DNA from: Thioalkalivibrio sp.
GTDB taxonomy: Bacteria; Pseudomonadota; Gammaproteobacteria; SpSt-1174
Assembly: GCA_011046015.1 (NCBI GenBank)
Contig: DSBO01000039.1
Location: 1-8,257, forward strand
Reading direction: 5' to 3'
DNA: 8,257 nucleotides
Position numbers and translations under genes: made by a program. Under the pieces are notes generated by a model. That model had not been told where the DNA came from and ran no database searches. It saw only the letters and a program-made list of their open reading frames with translations. Positions 6,857-8,257 of this stretch are shown piece by piece. Position 1 is the stretch's first letter. Each line of letters opens with the position of its first letter.

Positions 6857-7804
6857 ATGAATACGATACCCACCGACCCGGCCACCGACGATCCCGCGGA
6901 GACACGCGAAGGGCTTTATCCCATTCGCACGGTGTCCCAGCTCACCGGCGTGAATGCCGTGACCCTGCGTGCCTGGGAGCGCCGCTACGGGCTTATCAAC
7001 CCGCACCGCACGCCCAAGGGGCATCGCCTCTACACCCAGGCGGACATCGACCTGATCAACCGCGTGGTGTCCCTGGTGAACCGCGGCGTACCCATCAGCC
7101 AGGTGCCCGGCCATCTGGCCAGCGAACCCGGCGATGAGGCCGGCGTGCCGGATGCCTGGAGTCCCTACCGCGCACGCATGCTGACCGCCATCACCCGCTT
7201 CGACGAGGCCGCACTGGATGCCGCCTACAACGAGGCCCTCTCGCTGTATCCGGTGGACGTGGTGACCGAGCGCCTGATCGTCCCGCTGCTGCGCGAGCTG
7301 GGCGAACGCTGGCGCGACCAGCCGGGCGGCATCGCCGAGGAACACTTCTTCGGCAGCTACATGCGCAACAAGCTGGGCGCGCGCCTGCACCACCTGGCCG
7401 CGCGCAACGCCCGTCCCCGCCTGCTGGCGGCCTGTCTGCCGGGCGAACACCACGAACTGGGACTGTTGCTCTTTTGCCTGGCCGCCAGCGCCCACGGGCT
7501 CGGATTCGTGATCCTCGGCGCGGACATGCCGCTCGACGACCTGGCACACGCCGCCCCGCGCAGCGGTTGTGACGGCGTGCTGCTGTCGGGCTCGATCACG
7601 GTTGACCCGCCGACGCTCACCCGCGAACTCAGGGCCCTGGTGGCCGCCATCGACGGCCCCGTGTTCGTCGGCGGCGTGACCGCCGTGCTGGAGGCCGATG
7701 CCATCGCCCGTGGCGGGGCCATCGCCCTGGGCAGTGACACGCCCGCCGCCATTCGCCACGTCCTGACCCACTTCAAGACCCCGGCGGCGGGGAGCAGCGC
7801 ATGA
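6857..7804 (+). CDS. litR: MerR-family regulator with cobalamin-binding domain (CarH/LitR-type photoreceptor)
   Basis: A 315-residue transcription factor. Residues about 20-88 form a MerR-type winged helix (YPIRTVSQLTGV, then LRAWERRYGL and GHRLYTQADI). Residues about 100-185 form the four-helix cap with the Wx9EH motif: W152, E162, H163. Residues about 187-305 are a Rossmann B12-binding domain with ExHxxG at 197-202, where H199 is the predicted cobalt ligand, then LLSGS (242-246) and VGG (271-273). In CarH these elements hold adenosylcobalamin; the dark tetramer binds DNA and light breaks it apart. All key residues are kept, so a light-sensing repressor is likely. The ATG at 6857 has no Shine-Dalgarno, and no other start lies before the helix-turn-helix. 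The gene overlaps the DCC gene by ATGA and is divergent from the SDR gene, with 11-bp repeats between. The litR name is by family resemblance; photolyase-linked homologues carry other names. Confidence 0.92.
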   Translation: MNTIPTDPATDDPAETREGLYPIRTVSQLTGVNAVTLRAWERRYGLINPHRTPKGHRLYTQADIDLINRVVSLVNRGVPISQVPGHLASEPGDEAGVPDAWSPYRARMLTAITRFDEAALDAAYNEALSLYPVDVVTERLIVPLLRELGERWRDQPGGIAEEHFFGSYMRNKLGARLHHLAARNARPRLLAACLPGEHHELGLLLFCLAASAHGLGFVILGADMPLDDLAHAAPRSGCDGVLLSGSITVDPPTLTRELRALVAAIDGPVFVGGVTAVLEADAIARGGAIALGSDTPAAIRHVLTHFKTPAAGSSA

Positions 7805-8175
7805 CGACGCGCACCACCATGTTCTACGACGGCAGCTGCCCGCTGTGCCGGCGCGAGGTGGCGCACTACCGCCGCCTCGACCAGGCCGGCCGGGTGCGCT
7901 GGCAGGACATTGCGGAGGATGCCGCCGAACTGACCGCCCACGGCATCGGCCGGGAACAGGCCATGCGTCGCCTGCACGCGCTGGATGCCGACGGCCAGCT
8001 GGTCAGCGGCGCCTGGGCCTTCGCCGCCATCTGGCGCGAGCTGCCCGGCTATCGCTGGCTGGCCCGGCTCGTCCGCACCCTGCACCTGCTGCCCCTCATC
8101 GATTTTCTCTACCGCCACTTCGCCCGCTGGCGCTACGCGCGCCGCTGCCGCGACGGGGTCTGCGGGAGGATGTGA
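7801..8175 (+). CDS. DCC-family thiol-disulfide oxidoreductase (DUF393, YuxK-like)
   Basis: A 124-residue protein with the family-defining N-terminal FYDGSCPLCRREV (8-20). It holds the DGxCPxC motif with C13 and C16 as the presumed redox pair of a thioredoxin-like fold. Other family marks are WQDI (34-37), the AMRRLHALDADG segment (55-66) and GAWAF (71-75). The tail has two more cysteines (CRDGVCG), which may be accessory. The helical LLPLIDFLYRHFARWRYARR segment is typical of the family. No reaction is established for most members. The start at 7801 has a GGGGAG six bases upstream and overlaps the regulator's stop by ATGA, so the two are cotranslated and probably light-controlled together. 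DUF393 genes are often found near photolyase and B12-regulator genes, from memory. Confidence 0.9.
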   Translation: MTTRTTMFYDGSCPLCRREVAHYRRLDQAGRVRWQDIAEDAAELTAHGIGREQAMRRLHALDADGQLVSGAWAFAAIWRELPGYRWLARLVRTLHLLPLIDFLYRHFARWRYARRCRDGVCGRM

Positions 8176-8188
8176 GGCGGTAGGCGTG

Positions 8189-8201
8189 AGGCGAAAAGCC
8201 T
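8189..8201 (+). terminator. Small hairpin after the DCC gene, weak terminator candidate
   Basis: AGGC (8189-8192) and GCCT (8198-8201) pair around a GAAAA loop, 13 bases past the stop codon. The stem is only four G/C-rich pairs and no T-run follows (GATTGCC), so termination here is doubtful. The preceding GAGGCGGTAGGCGTGAGGCG is a degenerate GGCG/GAGGC repeat. Confidence 0.25.
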
Positions 8202-8205
8202 GATT

Positions 8206-8232
8206 GCCACAGAGGTCTCAGCGTGCACAGAG
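8206..8232 (-). repeat. CTCTGTG-type interspersed repeat, right copy (inverted)
   Basis: Read on the minus strand this 27-base stretch matches 166-192 with three mismatches and the same CCTCTGTGGC end. It lies 30 bases after the DCC gene. Together the two copies bracket all seven genes of the window in opposite orientation, though such repeats are usually numerous, so bracketing may be chance. Confidence 0.6.
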
Positions 8233-8257
8233 AGAAGAGTCCAGCCCGGTCTGCCTC

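Noticed and set aside
6842..7771. A 309-codon open frame on the minus strand, antisense to the B12 regulator gene
   Set aside because: Low-complexity composition typical of a GC-rich shadow frame; the plus strand has clear MerR and B12-binding motifs.

Overview
The window looks like a chromosomal segment of a GC-rich gammaproteobacterium. Codon use, the style of the proteins (a PAS/GAF/GGDEF/EAL protein, a fused DUF523-DUF1722 protein) and the small intergenic repeats suggest an environmental Chromatiales/Ectothiorhodospiraceae- or Pseudomonas-like lineage. This placement is inference; no rRNA or other marker gene is present. No tRNA, rRNA or CRISPR array was seen, and no gene-free stretch exceeds 300 bases.

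Layout. (1) Positions 1-292 are an accessory edge. It holds the last 36 codons of an IS110-family transposase, then about 180 bases of small repeats: a CTCTGTG-type repeat, a strong hairpin, a REP-like palindrome and a 7-bp tandem repeat that runs into the stop codon of the next gene. (2) 293-1279 (-) encodes a DUF523-DUF1722 protein (TudS-like Fe-S domain plus YbgA-like domain). (3) 1411-2780 (+), divergent from it, is a dicarboxylate/acidic amino acid symporter gene broken by a one-base frameshift near 2133. (4) 2802-5465 (-), convergent with the symporter, encodes an 887-aa cytoplasmic PAS-GAF-PAS-GGDEF-EAL protein with both c-di-GMP sites intact. (5) 5563-6782 (-) is a tightly coupled pair, a short-chain dehydrogenase and an NTF2-like protein, overlapping by ATGA. 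(6) 6857-8175 (+), divergent from the pair, holds a MerR-family regulator with a cobalamin-binding domain (CarH/LitR type) and a DCC-family thiol-disulfide oxidoreductase, also overlapping by ATGA. (7) 8176-8257 carries a second, inverted copy of the CTCTGTG-type repeat.

How it fits together. The regulator has the Wx9EH and ExHxxG motifs of adenosylcobalamin-dependent photoreceptors. The 74-bp divergent intergenic region contains tandem 11-bp direct repeats, the known layout of CarH operators. The simplest reading is a light- and B12-controlled regulon: in the dark the regulator represses itself, the DCC gene and the SDR-NTF2 pair, and light relieves this. SDR, NTF2-like and DUF523-DUF1722 genes commonly sit with photolyase genes in gammaproteobacteria, but no photolyase is visible here. 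The DUF523-DUF1722 gene is separated from the rest by the symporter and the c-di-GMP gene, so the cluster looks split or rearranged. The c-di-GMP gene follows the SDR-NTF2 pair on the same strand after 97 bp and might be read through from the light promoter.
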